Of a DNA stretch of 34,248 bases, positions 15,464-23,477 are shown piece after piece. The position numbers and the translations under genes are program-made. The notes beneath the pieces were generated by a model. It was not told the origin of the DNA and did not search any database. It worked only from the letters and a program-made list of their open reading frames with translations. This stretch comes from an uncultured Eubacteriales bacterium (lineage in GTDB: Bacteria > Bacillota > Clostridia > Oscillospirales > Oscillospiraceae), in NCBI GenBank assembly GCA_900549475.1, contig UROF01000027.1, positions 1-34,248 of the forward strand. Reading direction: 5' to 3'. How positions within the stretch are numbered: the first letter of the stretch is position 1; every line of letters begins with the position of its first letter.

Positions 15464-16240
15464 CTACTCTATGGCGATGCGCTCCACCGCCGTACATTTC
15501 CCACTCTCACTGTCCAGGGTGAACACCGCCCCTTCCATTTTGCAGGGGCCCTCAGCCGGCTGGTACCGCCCCGGCAGCCCGCCCAGGAAGGTCTCTATGC
15601 TCTGCCGGGGAGCGATCCCCAGCACTGACACCGCCGGGCCAGTCATACCCAGGTCCGTGATATAGCCGGTACCCTTGGGCAAAACATGTTCATCGGCGGT
15701 AGGCACATGGGTGTGGGTGCCCCACAGGGCGGACACCCGGCCATCCAGGTAGTAGCCCAGAGCCAGCTTCTCACTGGTAGCTTCGGCGTGGAAGTCCACC
15801 AGCACCAGCTCCGGCTTCTCCCCGCCGGACAGCAGCTTGTCCGCTGTGGTGAAGGGGTTGTCGGCATGGAAGTCAAGGCCGCAGCGGCCAATGAGGCTCA
15901 TGACGCCGATATGGATATGGCCGCACTCATAGATCCCCCAGCCCCGGCCGGGGGCACGGCCGGTATAGTTGGCAGGCCGCAGCAGATAGGGGTCGTCCTC
16001 CAGACGGTGGGCGATCTGCTGTTTGCCGAAGGTGTGGTTCCCCAGGGTCACCACATCGGCCCCTGCGGCGTAGAGATCCTCCACCTGATCGGGCATGATC
16101 CCCGTTCCGGCGGTGTTCTCCCCATTGACCACGGTGAAGTGGATGTCTTTGAGCCGTTTGACGCTGCGCAGATGCCGCTGCAAATGTCTGAGGCCCGGCT
16201 CTCCCACCACATCGCCGATGGCCAGTATCCGATAGATCAC
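15464..16240 (-). CDS. ymdB: YmdB-type metallophosphoesterase
   Basis: A 258-residue protein of the TIGR00282/YmdB family. In Bacillus subtilis YmdB is a cyclic-nucleotide phosphodiesterase that affects biofilm and motility decisions. Metal-site motifs are complete: ILAIGDVVGEPG, VVNGENTAGTGI, VVTLGNHTFGKQQI, VDFHAEATSEK and WGTHTHVPTADE. The start is a GTG at 16240; a G-rich stretch about 12 bases upstream may serve as ribosome-binding site. It is first of the probable ymdB-ybaK-phosphoesterase-ansA operon and has a promoter at 16273-16301. Confidence 0.9.
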   Translation of the reverse strand: MIYRILAIGDVVGEPGLRHLQRHLRSVKRLKDIHFTVVNGENTAGTGIMPDQVEDLYAAGADVVTLGNHTFGKQQIAHRLEDDPYLLRPANYTGRAPGRGWGIYECGHIHIGVMSLIGRCGLDFHADNPFTTADKLLSGGEKPELVLVDFHAEATSEKLALGYYLDGRVSALWGTHTHVPTADEHVLPKGTGYITDLGMTGPAVSVLGIAPRQSIETFLGGLPGRYQPAEGPCKMEGAVFTLDSESGKCTAVERIAIE

Positions 16241-16272
16241 TTCCTTCGCCCCCTCTCATTTTCATCAGAAGT

Positions 16273-16301
16273 AGTATAGCCGTTTCCCGCTGAAAAAGCA
16301 A
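16273..16301 (-). promoter_or_regulatory. Promoter of the ymdB operon
   Basis: TTGCTT (16296-16301) and TATACT (16273-16278) are separated by 17 bases on the minus strand, 33 bases before the ymdB start. The -35 hexamer touches the chrA terminator stem, so the two transcription units are packed tightly. Confidence 0.65.
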
Positions 16302-16332
16302 TCGGGAAAGACCCGGTTGGGTCTTTCCCGAT
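16292..16332 (-). terminator. Terminator after the chromate-transporter genes
   Basis: A perfect 14-bp stem, ATCGGGAAAGACCC/GGGTCTTTCCCGAT with a 4-nt loop (16301-16332), is followed on the minus strand by TGCTTTTTCA. It lies 27 bases after the second chrA stop. Confidence 0.88.
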
Positions 16333-16359
16333 ATAATTCTTCTGGAATATTGGGTTTTC

Positions 16360-16959
16360 TCACATGCTGAACACGATACCCACCACGGCGGAAGCCAGGA
16401 TGAATACGATCGGATGGAGCCCCTTGGTTTTCTTTACCTTATTGGTAAGCACCCACAGGATCACCGCCAGGATCCAGCCCTTCCAGTTGAGGACCGCCAG
16501 GGACAGGCCCTGGGCCAGCGTGTCGGTAAAAAACAGGTTGCTCACCGCCACGGACAAGCCCGCCGCGGCGATCAGGCCTGTAGAAGCAGGCCGCAGGCCG
16601 TAGAAAGCACTGTCCACATACCGGTTATTTCGGAAGCTCTTGAGGAAGGCGGCGATGATAAGAATAACAATAATGGAAGGAGCTACCAGGCCCAGGGTGG
16701 CCACCACCGCCCCCAGGATGGCGCCGGGGATGCCCCAGAGGTCCTGTCCCGTCACGTAGCCCACATAGGTGGCCATATTGACCCCGATGGGGCCGGGGGT
16801 GGACTCCCCCACGGCGATCATGTTGGCCAGGTCGTTGTAGGTGAACCAGCCGGTGGCGTCGGACATGTCGTAGAGGAAGGGGACCGTGGCCATACCGCCG
16901 CCGATGGCGAAGAGGCCGGTCTTGAAAAACTCGTAAAAGAGGCGCAGATACAGCATCAT
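16360..16959 (-). CDS. chrA: Chromate transporter half-protein (CHR family), second gene
   Basis: A 199-residue membrane protein with one CHR domain. Motifs GGGMATVPFLYDM at residues 21-33 and AVGESTPGPIGVNMATYVGY (about 50-69) are typical of the family. About five to six hydrophobic segments are visible. Short-chain CHR proteins usually come in pairs that work as a heterodimer, and this gene overlaps its partner by 4 bases (ATGA). The family is known for chromate export in some bacteria, but in anaerobes the real substrate is often unknown, so the name is family-level. Confidence 0.88.
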   Translation of the reverse strand: MMLYLRLFYEFFKTGLFAIGGGMATVPFLYDMSDATGWFTYNDLANMIAVGESTPGPIGVNMATYVGYVTGQDLWGIPGAILGAVVATLGLVAPSIIVILIIAAFLKSFRNNRYVDSAFYGLRPASTGLIAAAGLSVAVSNLFFTDTLAQGLSLAVLNWKGWILAVILWVLTNKVKKTKGLHPIVFILASAVVGIVFSM

Positions 16960-17495
16960 TTCTTCACCCCCCAGTTCTTCGCAGCAATGCCGATCAGGGC
17001 GGTGAGCAGCACAAAGATCACCGGGCTCACAGGCAGGAAGTAGCTGCCCAGAGTCACCAGCAGGAACACTGCCAGGGTCAGCTTGTCCACCACAGCTTTC
17101 TTATAGAGCTTCACCACTGCGTTGCAGATCAGGATGCATACGCAGATGCGGATGCCGCCAAAGGCGTGCTGGACCCACTGAAGATGGGAAAAAGCGGAGA
17201 TCACACCTGCCAGCAGGGAGATGATCACCAGGGAAGGGAACACCACGCCCAGGGTGGCGACGATACCGCCCACGATGCCCCGAAGCTTCTGGCCCACGAA
17301 GGTGGCGGTGTTGACGGCAATGACGCCGGGGGTGCACTGGCCGATGGCGAAATAGTCCACCAGCTCCTCCTCGGTAGCCCAGTGTTTGTTCTCCACCACT
17401 TCCCGCTGGAGAATGGGCAGCATGGCATAGCCGCCGCCGAAGGTCATGACCCCCACCTTGGCGAAGGTCAAAAACAGGTCTGCTAACTGATTCAT
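16956..17495 (-). CDS. chrA: Chromate transporter half-protein (CHR family), first gene
   Basis: A 179-residue CHR half-protein, partner of the following gene. It shows FAKVGVMTFGGGYAMLPIL near the N-terminus and FAIGQCTPGVIAVNTATFVG, the paired CHR signatures, followed by hydrophobic helices. The start at 17495 (MNQLADLFLTF) was chosen because a weak TGAGGC site lies upstream and the family begins there; the frame is open to 17537. It lies 48 bases after birA and is probably transcribed with it. Confidence 0.87.
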   Translation of the reverse strand: MNQLADLFLTFAKVGVMTFGGGYAMLPILQREVVENKHWATEEELVDYFAIGQCTPGVIAVNTATFVGQKLRGIVGGIVATLGVVFPSLVIISLLAGVISAFSHLQWVQHAFGGIRICVCILICNAVVKLYKKAVVDKLTLAVFLLVTLGSYFLPVSPVIFVLLTALIGIAAKNWGVKK

Positions 17496-17543
17496 GAAAA
17501 ATGCCTCATCTCTTTCTTTCTCAATACCACGCCTCACCGGCGC

Positions 17544-18536
17544 TTATTCTGCATAACCGTACATACCCCGGACCGACACCTCCCCGGTGCGGACCGTAGT
17601 CTCGCTGCCGTCCTCCCGGCGGACCACCAGGCCAAACTGTTCATCCACATCCAGCGCCCGTGCCCGCTCCTGGCTCTCCGTCCAGAGAAGCCGCACATCC
17701 TTGCCGATGGTCACGCAATCCCGGCGGTAAGCCTCCACCCAAGGAGTCGTATCCCGTCCCAGGTCTTCACCTAACCGATAAAAGGCCCGGATCAAAGCGG
17801 CAGCCAGGGCCGGACGGGAGGCCTCATACCCCTGGGCGGCCAGCGATGTGGCCACCTGAGCCACATCCGGCGGGAAATCCTCTTCACTCTGGCGGACATT
17901 GACGCCCGCACCGATGATGAGGAACTCTGTCTGGCCGGTCTCGCCCTCCAGGGCCATTTCCGTGAGAATGCCCCCCAGCTTCCGGCCATTCAGGATCAGA
18001 TCGTTGGTCCACTTGATCCCCGGGCGGACACCGGCAGTCTCCTCCACCGCGTCACACACCGCCACCGCCGCCATTCCTGTGGCGCCCATCAGCTCTGTGG
18101 GCATAAGCTTTGGTCGCAGGAGAATGGAGAGATATACCCCGCAGTCCGGCGGAGAGTGAAACCGGCGGGACATGCGGCCCCGGCCGGCGGTCTGGCAGTT
18201 GGCCACGGCAATGGTACCGTGGGGCGCCCCCTTGAGCGCCTCCCGCTTCAGATAGGAATTGGTGGAATCCACCTCCTGGAGGCAGCGCAGTTCCGGGCAG
18301 CTGATGTCCGCAGCCAGATGCTGCCGGATCTCCCGTTCCACCAGGGCGTCGGGCGCTGCCACCAGGCGGTAGCCCTGGGACTTCCGCGCCTCGATGGTAT
18401 AGCCGTCCCGGCGGAGGCTGTCAATGGCCTTCCACACTGCCGCACGGCTGATCCCCAGCTCATGACTCAGCTCCTCACCGGAGAAAAACGTCCCCGGCCG
18501 CTGCCGCAGCAGCGCGTATATCTTTTCCCGGCTCAT
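17544..18536 (-). CDS. birA: Bifunctional biotin operon repressor / biotin-protein ligase
   Basis: A 330-residue BirA that joins biotin to carboxylase carrier proteins through biotinyl-AMP and, in forms with an N-terminal HTH, represses biotin genes. Residues 1-60 are the winged helix (SGEELSHELGISRAAVWKAI). The ligase domain has the biotin/AMP loop GRGRMSRRF at 118-126 (GRGRRGRxW is common elsewhere) and KWTNDLI at 175-181. A small C-terminal SH3-like domain follows. The start at 18536 follows AGGAGG and the promoter at 18571-18599. No biotin synthesis genes are in the window. Confidence 0.93.
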   Translation of the reverse strand: MSREKIYALLRQRPGTFFSGEELSHELGISRAAVWKAIDSLRRDGYTIEARKSQGYRLVAAPDALVEREIRQHLAADISCPELRCLQEVDSTNSYLKREALKGAPHGTIAVANCQTAGRGRMSRRFHSPPDCGVYLSILLRPKLMPTELMGATGMAAVAVCDAVEETAGVRPGIKWTNDLILNGRKLGGILTEMALEGETGQTEFLIIGAGVNVRQSEEDFPPDVAQVATSLAAQGYEASRPALAAALIRAFYRLGEDLGRDTTPWVEAYRRDCVTIGKDVRLLWTESQERARALDVDEQFGLVVRREDGSETTVRTGEVSVRGMYGYAE

Positions 18537-18570
18537 AGCCTGCCCCCCTCCTGATTCTTTCCAGTCAGAC

Positions 18571-18599
18571 AGTATAACATCTGTAATGGCATTTGTAAA
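18571..18599 (-). promoter_or_regulatory. Promoter of birA
   Basis: TTTACA (18594-18599), a 17-base spacer and an extended -10 (TGT then TATACT, 18571-18576) lie on the minus strand 34 bases before the birA ATG. The -35 is embedded in GTTTACAA, which resembles half of a Firmicute BirA operator, but the other half is not convincing. Confidence 0.75.
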
Positions 18600-18640
18600 C
18601 GTCCTCCTGGCGAAAACACCTCCTTCTCTCCAAAAGCGCC

Positions 18641-18683
18641 AAAAAAACCGCCCATCTTCCAATTATTCTTGGAAGATGGGCGG
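18641..18683 (-). terminator. Terminator of the molybdenum gene block
   Basis: A perfect 15-bp stem, CCGCCCATCTTCCAA/TTGGAAGATGGGCGG with a 6-nt loop (18648-18683), is followed on the minus strand by seven T (18641-18647). It lies 51 bases after the mogA stop. Confidence 0.92.
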
Positions 18684-18733
18684 CTTTGCGTATTTTGTTT
18701 TCTACATTGGCAGCCTTCGAACCCCCTGGACCG

Positions 18734-19246
18734 CTACACCGGCTTTGCCGTACCCGCGCAGTCCGCCGGCCCGCCCCGCAGCATCATAAGGCCATGGTCC
18801 AGAGCAGGCAGCACCGCCTCCAGGTTCTCTTTCGCGGCCTTGGGACTTCCCGGCAGATTGACGATCAGCGTCCGGCCACGGATACCTGCCGCGGCCCGGG
18901 ACAGCATGGCACGGGGCGTGATGGCCAGGGACGCCTGGCGCATGGCCTCCGGGATGCCCGGCGTCATCCGCCGGCAGACAGCGATCGTGGCCTCCGGAGT
19001 CACATCCCGGGGAGCAAAGCCGGTTCCGCCGGTGGTCACCACCAGGGCAATGTCCTCCCGGTCCGCCAGGGCCACCAGTATCCCCTCGATCTCCCGCTGC
19101 TCGTCAGGGACGATCTCCATGCGAACCACCTGATAGCCCGCCTGCTCCAGCAAGTCCTTCACCACCGGGCCGCTGCCGTCAGGCCGCTCTCCCCGAAAGC
19201 TCCGGTCACTGACGGTCACCACCGCCGCCGTATACTTTTCTGCCAT
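18734..19246 (-). CDS. mogA: Molybdopterin adenylyltransferase MogA/MoaB family
   Basis: A 170-residue protein of the MogA/MoaB fold. It adenylylates molybdopterin with ATP, which prepares it for metal insertion. The start VVTVSDRSFRGERPDGSGP and the pattern TTGGTGFAPRDVTPEA at residues 71-86 are the family signatures. It is the last gene of the molybdenum block, 10 bases after modC, and precedes a strong terminator. MogA and MoaB are hard to tell apart by sequence; with a single such gene here, the adenylyltransferase role is the likeliest. Confidence 0.9.
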   Translation of the reverse strand: MAEKYTAAVVTVSDRSFRGERPDGSGPVVKDLLEQAGYQVVRMEIVPDEQREIEGILVALADREDIALVVTTGGTGFAPRDVTPEATIAVCRRMTPGIPEAMRQASLAITPRAMLSRAAAGIRGRTLIVNLPGSPKAAKENLEAVLPALDHGLMMLRGGPADCAGTAKPV

Positions 19247-19256
19247 AATTTCCTCC

Positions 19257-20306
19257 TCATTCCAACAGCATCAGATCCTCCGGCGGAAGGACCACCCGCA
19301 GGGTCTCTCCCACCGTCAGAATGGTGCCCTTTTCCATCGCCATCCGCAGCAGGGGTGCGCCCGGCCCGGCATCCAGCGGCCGCAGCAGAGCTGTCGTCAT
19401 CGACACATCCTCCACCAGGCGTACCAGAGCGCACTCTACCGCGTTCTCTTCTCCCGGCTCTGCCGGGCGGACCTGTTCCTCCCGAATTCCCAGAGCGGTG
19501 ACACCCTCCCGCCAGGGAGCCGCGCAGCGGAGGGTCACCCCCCACTCCGGCAGGCGGACACATCCTGCCGCCTCGCCCTTCTCCGCTTTTATGCAGTTGC
19601 GGCAACCGGACAGCCGAGCGGCTCCCACGGTCCGCGGGTCCGCCATCAGTGCCCCCATGTCCCGCACCGGTGCGGTGCACCCCGCCTCCATCACGCAGAC
19701 CCTGGGGCAGTTGCGGTAGGCCTCCCCCCGGTCGTGGGTCACCCAGAGGGTGACGCCGCCGAAGGCATCCAGCACATCCTTCAGTTCCGGCTCCAGCTGC
19801 CATTTCAGATGGCTGTCCAGAGCGGCAAAGGGCTCATCCAGCAAGATGGCCCTGGACTCCGAGGCCAGAATTCTGGCAAGGGCTGTCCGCTGCTGCTGCC
19901 CGCCCGAGAGCTGCCGGGGCCGCAGGCCCTCCAAGCCCTCCAGGTGCAGCATGGCCACTAGCTCCGCCACCCGGCTCTTCCGCTCCGCCCGTTCCAGCCG
20001 CCGGCAGCCGGCGGCAATATTCTCTGCCACGGTCATGTGGGGGAAGAGGGCATATTGCTGGAAGAGGTAACCCACCTGCCGCTTCTGAGGCGGCAGGTCG
20101 ATGTGCTTTTCACTGTCAAAGAGCACCCGGCCGTCCAGTACGATCCGGCCCTGGTCCGGCCGCTCGATGCCGGCAATGCACTTGAGGGTCAGGCTCTTTC
20201 CGCAGCCGGAGGGTCCCAGCAGGGCCAGCGGCTCATCCTCTGCCTGAAATTCCGCATTCAGGTGGAAATCGCCGTAGGTTTTCTCCACCTGTACTTCCAG
20301 TGCCAT
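19257..20306 (-). CDS. modC: Molybdate ABC transporter ATP-binding protein
   Basis: A 349-residue ABC ATPase that powers molybdate uptake through ModB. Walker A is GPSGCGKS (residues 33-40), the signature LSGGQQQR, Walker B AILLDEPFAALD and the switch WVTHDRGEAY. A C-terminal region of about 120 residues should be a TOBE/MOP-like regulatory domain, although motifs there are weak. The start codon directly abuts the modB stop, showing translational coupling. Assignment to molybdate rather than sulfate or tungstate rests on the neighbouring modA and cofactor genes. Confidence 0.9.
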   Translation of the reverse strand: MALEVQVEKTYGDFHLNAEFQAEDEPLALLGPSGCGKSLTLKCIAGIERPDQGRIVLDGRVLFDSEKHIDLPPQKRQVGYLFQQYALFPHMTVAENIAAGCRRLERAERKSRVAELVAMLHLEGLEGLRPRQLSGGQQQRTALARILASESRAILLDEPFAALDSHLKWQLEPELKDVLDAFGGVTLWVTHDRGEAYRNCPRVCVMEAGCTAPVRDMGALMADPRTVGAARLSGCRNCIKAEKGEAAGCVRLPEWGVTLRCAAPWREGVTALGIREEQVRPAEPGEENAVECALVRLVEDVSMTTALLRPLDAGPGAPLLRMAMEKGTILTVGETLRVVLPPEDLMLLE

Positions 20307-20987
20307 TTACCGTGCCCCCTTTCGTGCAGACGGCTTCTCCCGCCGCTCCAGCATATTCACTGCCAGCAGCACCACCGCCGAAATCGCCACATTCACCAGC
20401 ACCCAGCGAAACGCCAGGGCATCGTCCCCTGTCCGCCAGAGCTGATAGACGGTGGTGGAAATGGTAGCGGTACGGCCGGGCGTATAGCCGGCGATCATGG
20501 AGGTGGCGCCGTACTCCCCCAGGGCCCGGGCGAAGGACAGCACCGTCCCTGCCAGGATGCCCTGACGGCAGCAGGGCATCCGGATGCGCCAGAAAATATA
20601 GGTATTGCTGAGGCCCAGGGTCTTGCCCGCCTGGGCCAGGGTCACGTCAAAGGCCTCAAAGGCCCCCCGGGCGGTACGGTACATCAGGGGAAACGCCACC
20701 GCCACCGTGGCAAAGATAGCGGACCACCAGGTCATTACCATCTTTACCCCAAAGGTCTCCAGCACCCAGCTGCCGATCAGGCGGTTGGGCCCCAGCAGCC
20801 GCAGCAGCAAATAGCCCACCACGGTAGGCGGCAGCACCAGAGGCAGTGTCAGCACCACGTCCAGCAAACCCTTCACCAACCGGGGCGTCTTGGCAATGTA
20901 GTAGGCCGCAAAAATCCCCAGAAAAAAGATAATGACCGTGGAGATGGCCGCGATCCGCAGAGAATTATAAAGGGGAAACCAATCCAT
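20307..20987 (-). CDS. modB: Molybdate ABC transporter permease
   Basis: A 226-residue inner-membrane permease. It has about five hydrophobic segments and the ABC-permease EAA loop, visible as DVTLAQAGKTLGLSNTYIFW with the G seven residues after the A. The segment ARALGEYGATSMIAG is typical of ModB/CysT permeases. It lies between modA and modC; a 125-base gap with hairpins separates it from modA, whereas it abuts modC. Confidence 0.92.
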   Translation of the reverse strand: MDWFPLYNSLRIAAISTVIIFFLGIFAAYYIAKTPRLVKGLLDVVLTLPLVLPPTVVGYLLLRLLGPNRLIGSWVLETFGVKMVMTWWSAIFATVAVAFPLMYRTARGAFEAFDVTLAQAGKTLGLSNTYIFWRIRMPCCRQGILAGTVLSFARALGEYGATSMIAGYTPGRTATISTTVYQLWRTGDDALAFRWVLVNVAISAVVLLAVNMLERREKPSARKGAR

Positions 20988-21112
20988 TGTCCTACCTCCC
21001 AGGTGATTTTTGGCCGGTGGGTCCTGGCCGGACAGACCCGAAAACTAAGTCCCGGAGCGGCCGGCTTGGGAACCATTCCAAGGCTTAGGGGGACTTACAG
21101 TCCCCGCTCATT
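20988..21112 (-). other. Hairpin-bearing spacer between modA and modB
   Basis: Just after the modA stop lies GGGGACT/AGTCCCC with a TAC loop (21089-21105), followed by an imperfect CTTGG/CCAAG repeat at about 21065-21082. No T-run follows, so they are unlikely to be terminators. Such hairpins often protect the 3' end of the binding-protein message, which must outnumber the permease; that role is inferred. Confidence 0.45.
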
Positions 21113-21928
21113 TCATTCATAGAGCGGCGTGAAGCCCACGCTCTCGAATACTGCCGCGGCGTCATCGGTCTGGAGATACTCCAAAAACGCCTTGGCGGCC
21201 TCCTCATTCTTGGTAATATTCAGCACCGCCGCCGGATAGATCACCTGGCCGCACATCTCCGGCGTGGCCTCCGCCACTACCGTCAGGCCGTCGGAGAAAG
21301 CGTCGGTGGCGTAGATGATACCGCAGTCCACCGCCGCCTCGGCCACCTGGCTGGTGACCTCCTTGACGTTGGTGCCATATGTCAGCACGCCGGCATCATT
21401 CAGGGCCGTCTCGTCCAGGCCGTAGTAGGCAAAAATCTTCTGGGTGTACTGGCCCACCGGCACATCGCTGTTGCCCATGGCCAGCAGCACATCGCCGCTC
21501 TTCAGCAGCTCCGCCAGCTGGTCATAGCTCTCGATGCCCTTGGGGTTTCCCTCCGGCACCGCCAGCACCACCTTGTTCTCCAGCAGGTTCAGACGGGTAC
21601 CCTCCAGAACGAAATCCAGTCCCTCGGTGTTTTCCTCGCCGCCATTCTTGTCCAGCTGGTTCATCTGCTTGGGAGCGGCGGAGATGAAGATGTCGCAGTC
21701 AGCTCCCTCCTGGATCTGGGTCTTGAGGGTACCGGAGGAGTCAAAGTTATAGGTGATGGTCACGTCCGGCTCCACCTCTTTGTACATCTCAGCGATCTCC
21801 TCCATAGTCTCCTGCATGGAGGCGGCAGCAAAGACCACCAGCTCCGCCTTCTTGCTGCCGGAGCCGCAGGCGGTGAGGCCCAGCACCATCGCCAGAGCCA
21901 GGATCAGGGCAATACTCTTCTTTTTCAT
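21113..21928 (-). CDS. modA: Molybdate ABC transporter substrate-binding lipoprotein
   Basis: A 271-residue extracellular molybdate-binding lipoprotein. The signal peptide ends in the lipobox LTAC with C21 as the lipidated residue. The mature start ELVVFAAASMQETMEEIAE and later SSGTLKTQIQEGADCDIFIS, NSDVPVGQYTQKI and GIIYATDA carry the ModA ligand-binding pattern. The ribosome-binding site AAAAGGAG is enclosed in an inverted repeat (21933-21952) that also occurs before moaA. It lies 84 bases after the moeA-like gene; no good promoter is visible, so it is probably part of the same transcript. Confidence 0.93.
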   Translation of the reverse strand: MKKKSIALILALAMVLGLTACGSGSKKAELVVFAAASMQETMEEIAEMYKEVEPDVTITYNFDSSGTLKTQIQEGADCDIFISAAPKQMNQLDKNGGEENTEGLDFVLEGTRLNLLENKVVLAVPEGNPKGIESYDQLAELLKSGDVLLAMGNSDVPVGQYTQKIFAYYGLDETALNDAGVLTYGTNVKEVTSQVAEAAVDCGIIYATDAFSDGLTVVAEATPEMCGQVIYPAAVLNITKNEEAAKAFLEYLQTDDAAAVFESVGFTPLYE

Positions 21929-21932
21929 CTCG

Positions 21933-21952
21933 TTATTCTCCTTTTAGAATAA
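21933..21952. promoter_or_regulatory. 7-6-7 inverted repeat over the modA ribosome-binding site
   Basis: TTATTCT-N6-AGAATAA, the same arms as at 24897-24916 before moaA. On the minus strand it ends 4 bases before the modA ATG, and AAAAGGAG (21938-21945) spans its centre. It could be a DNA operator for a molybdate-sensing regulator or an RNA hairpin that presents or hides the ribosome-binding site. Confidence 0.6.
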
Positions 21953-22012
21953 TGCTTCCTATGGATAAACGGGGCGTTGCCGCTCCGTCTATCAACTGTG
22001 TTTTGGTGGTCT

Positions 22013-23032
22013 TTACTTGCCGAAACCGCAGTGGGGATAGGTACAGGGCTTGCAGCCCAGGCACAGGCCGCCCTCTCCCAGCCGGACGATATCAGACCGG
22101 CTGACCTCCACCCCGGCGGCTACCCGGGGCAGCACCAGGTCGAAGATGGTGGCCCCGGCATACATGACGCAGCCGGGCAGGCCCATGATGGGGGTACCGT
22201 CGTCGAAATAACCCAGGAGGAACATGGCCCCCGGCAGCACCGGAGCGCCGTAGGTGACGATCCGGGCCCCGCTGCGCTTGATGGCCCCGGGGGTATTGTC
22301 GTCGGGGTCCACGCTCATGCCGCCGGTGCAGAGGATCATGTCCACGCCCTTCTCCCGCATCCGGGCAATGGCGGCAGCCACGTTCTCCAGACCGTCTCCC
22401 ACGATCTCGTGCTCCGTGACGGTGATGCCGAAAGCACGGAGCTTCTCCTCCACCACAGGGGTAAAGGTGTCCTTGATAAGCCCCTTAAATACCTCGCTGC
22501 CGGTGGTGACGATACCGGCTGTCTTTACCTTGTAGGGCAGAACCGCCATAATGGGCGCATCCCCGGCGGCGGCTTCCGCCGCCTGGAGCTTCTCCTCCTC
22601 GATGACCAGGGGGATCACCCGGGTGCCGCAGAGCTTGTCCCCGGCCTTCACGGCGGTGTCACCGTGGCGGGTGGCGATCATAATGTCCTCCAGGCTGTTG
22701 ATGGCAATGAGCTTCTCCCGATCCAGCCAGAAAAGGCCGTCCACTGCGGCGGTGAGCTCGATCTTGCCCTCCTTCACGCCGCCCCGGTCCATGTTGGCAC
22801 CCCGGCAGAGCTTGCACAGCCGCTCCGCTGCGTCATTCTCATGGACCATCCCCGGCGTCATCTCCCAGACGTACAGGTTCTCCTTGCCCATGCTGAGAAG
22901 CACCGGGATATCCTCCGGCTGCACCACATGTCCCTTGCGGAAACGGGCGTCCTTATACTGTCCCCGGATGATCTGAGTCAGGTCGTGGCACAGCACATGG
23001 CCTACGGCCTCCTCGGTACGGATCAGCTTCAT
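22013..23032 (-). CDS. MoeA-like molybdopterin-binding protein with a Cys-rich C-terminus
   Basis: A 339-residue protein of the MoeA-like class. The N-terminal half (EAVGHVLCHDLTQI) resembles the MoeA start. Residues 165-300 form the MoCF-type molybdopterin-binding domain, with VTTGSEVFKG (175-184), GDGLENV and CTGGMSVDPDDNTPGAI. The last 16 residues hold C324, C327, C330 and C335 in a tight motif ending CGFGK, possibly a metal or FeS site. It may insert or handle molybdenum cofactor, perhaps for a specific hydroxylase, but it is shorter than true MoeA (about 400 aa). Its start overlaps the MOSC gene by 4 bases. Confidence 0.82.
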   Translation of the reverse strand: MKLIRTEEAVGHVLCHDLTQIIRGQYKDARFRKGHVVQPEDIPVLLSMGKENLYVWEMTPGMVHENDAAERLCKLCRGANMDRGGVKEGKIELTAAVDGLFWLDREKLIAINSLEDIMIATRHGDTAVKAGDKLCGTRVIPLVIEEEKLQAAEAAAGDAPIMAVLPYKVKTAGIVTTGSEVFKGLIKDTFTPVVEEKLRAFGITVTEHEIVGDGLENVAAAIARMREKGVDMILCTGGMSVDPDDNTPGAIKRSGARIVTYGAPVLPGAMFLLGYFDDGTPIMGLPGCVMYAGATIFDLVLPRVAAGVEVSRSDIVRLGEGGLCLGCKPCTYPHCGFGK

Positions 23033-23475
23033 GCTCTCCCCTCCTCCGGTAAAATGGTAATGGGGTCTCCGGACCGGACCACACCCTCCCGGACTACCAC
23101 GGCAAAAATGCCCTCGGTGGGCATAACGCAGGTACCGGTGGCCTTCCGGATGGCACAGTCATTGTGGCACTCCTTGCCGATCTGGGTCACCTCCACCTCC
23201 GTCTCTCCGATCTGCAGGTGGGTACCTACCGGCAGGTTTTTCAGATCAATGCCCCGGGTATTGATGTTCTCCGCAAATACCCCCGGCTCCAGGGTGGGCA
23301 GCAGAGGCCGCAGTTTATCCACGCTCTCCTCCGCCAGGAGGCTGATCTGCCGGTGCCAATCCCCGGCGTGGGCGTCCCCCACGATGCCGTGGCGCAGCCG
23401 CAGCCGGATCTCCGGTACCGGCGTCTTGATCGTACCTTTTGCCGCGCTGATGTTGACAGAAACCACTTCCGCCAT
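23029..23475 (-). CDS. MOSC domain protein
   Basis: A 148-residue stand-alone MOSC domain, the fold of molybdenum cofactor sulfurase C-termini, thought to carry or handle sulfur for the cofactor. It starts MAEVVSVNISAAKGTIK, and its conserved middle reads GDAHAGDWHRQISLLAEES. A later stretch GKECHNDCAIRKATGTCVMP holds three cysteines. The ATG at 23475 is 8 bases after GGAG; a GTG at 23484 overlaps that site. It is sandwiched between moaC and the moeA-like gene with overlaps. Confidence 0.88.
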   Translation of the reverse strand: MAEVVSVNISAAKGTIKTPVPEIRLRLRHGIVGDAHAGDWHRQISLLAEESVDKLRPLLPTLEPGVFAENINTRGIDLKNLPVGTHLQIGETEVEVTQIGKECHNDCAIRKATGTCVMPTEGIFAVVVREGVVRSGDPITILPEEGRA

Positions 23476-23477
23476 GG

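Noticed and set aside
18533..18592. A 19-codon upstream frame overlapping the birA start, preceded by AGGAGG.
   Set aside because: Its ribosome-binding site and start lie upstream of the likely birA transcription start, so it would not be translated from that promoter. Could matter only if a further upstream promoter exists.
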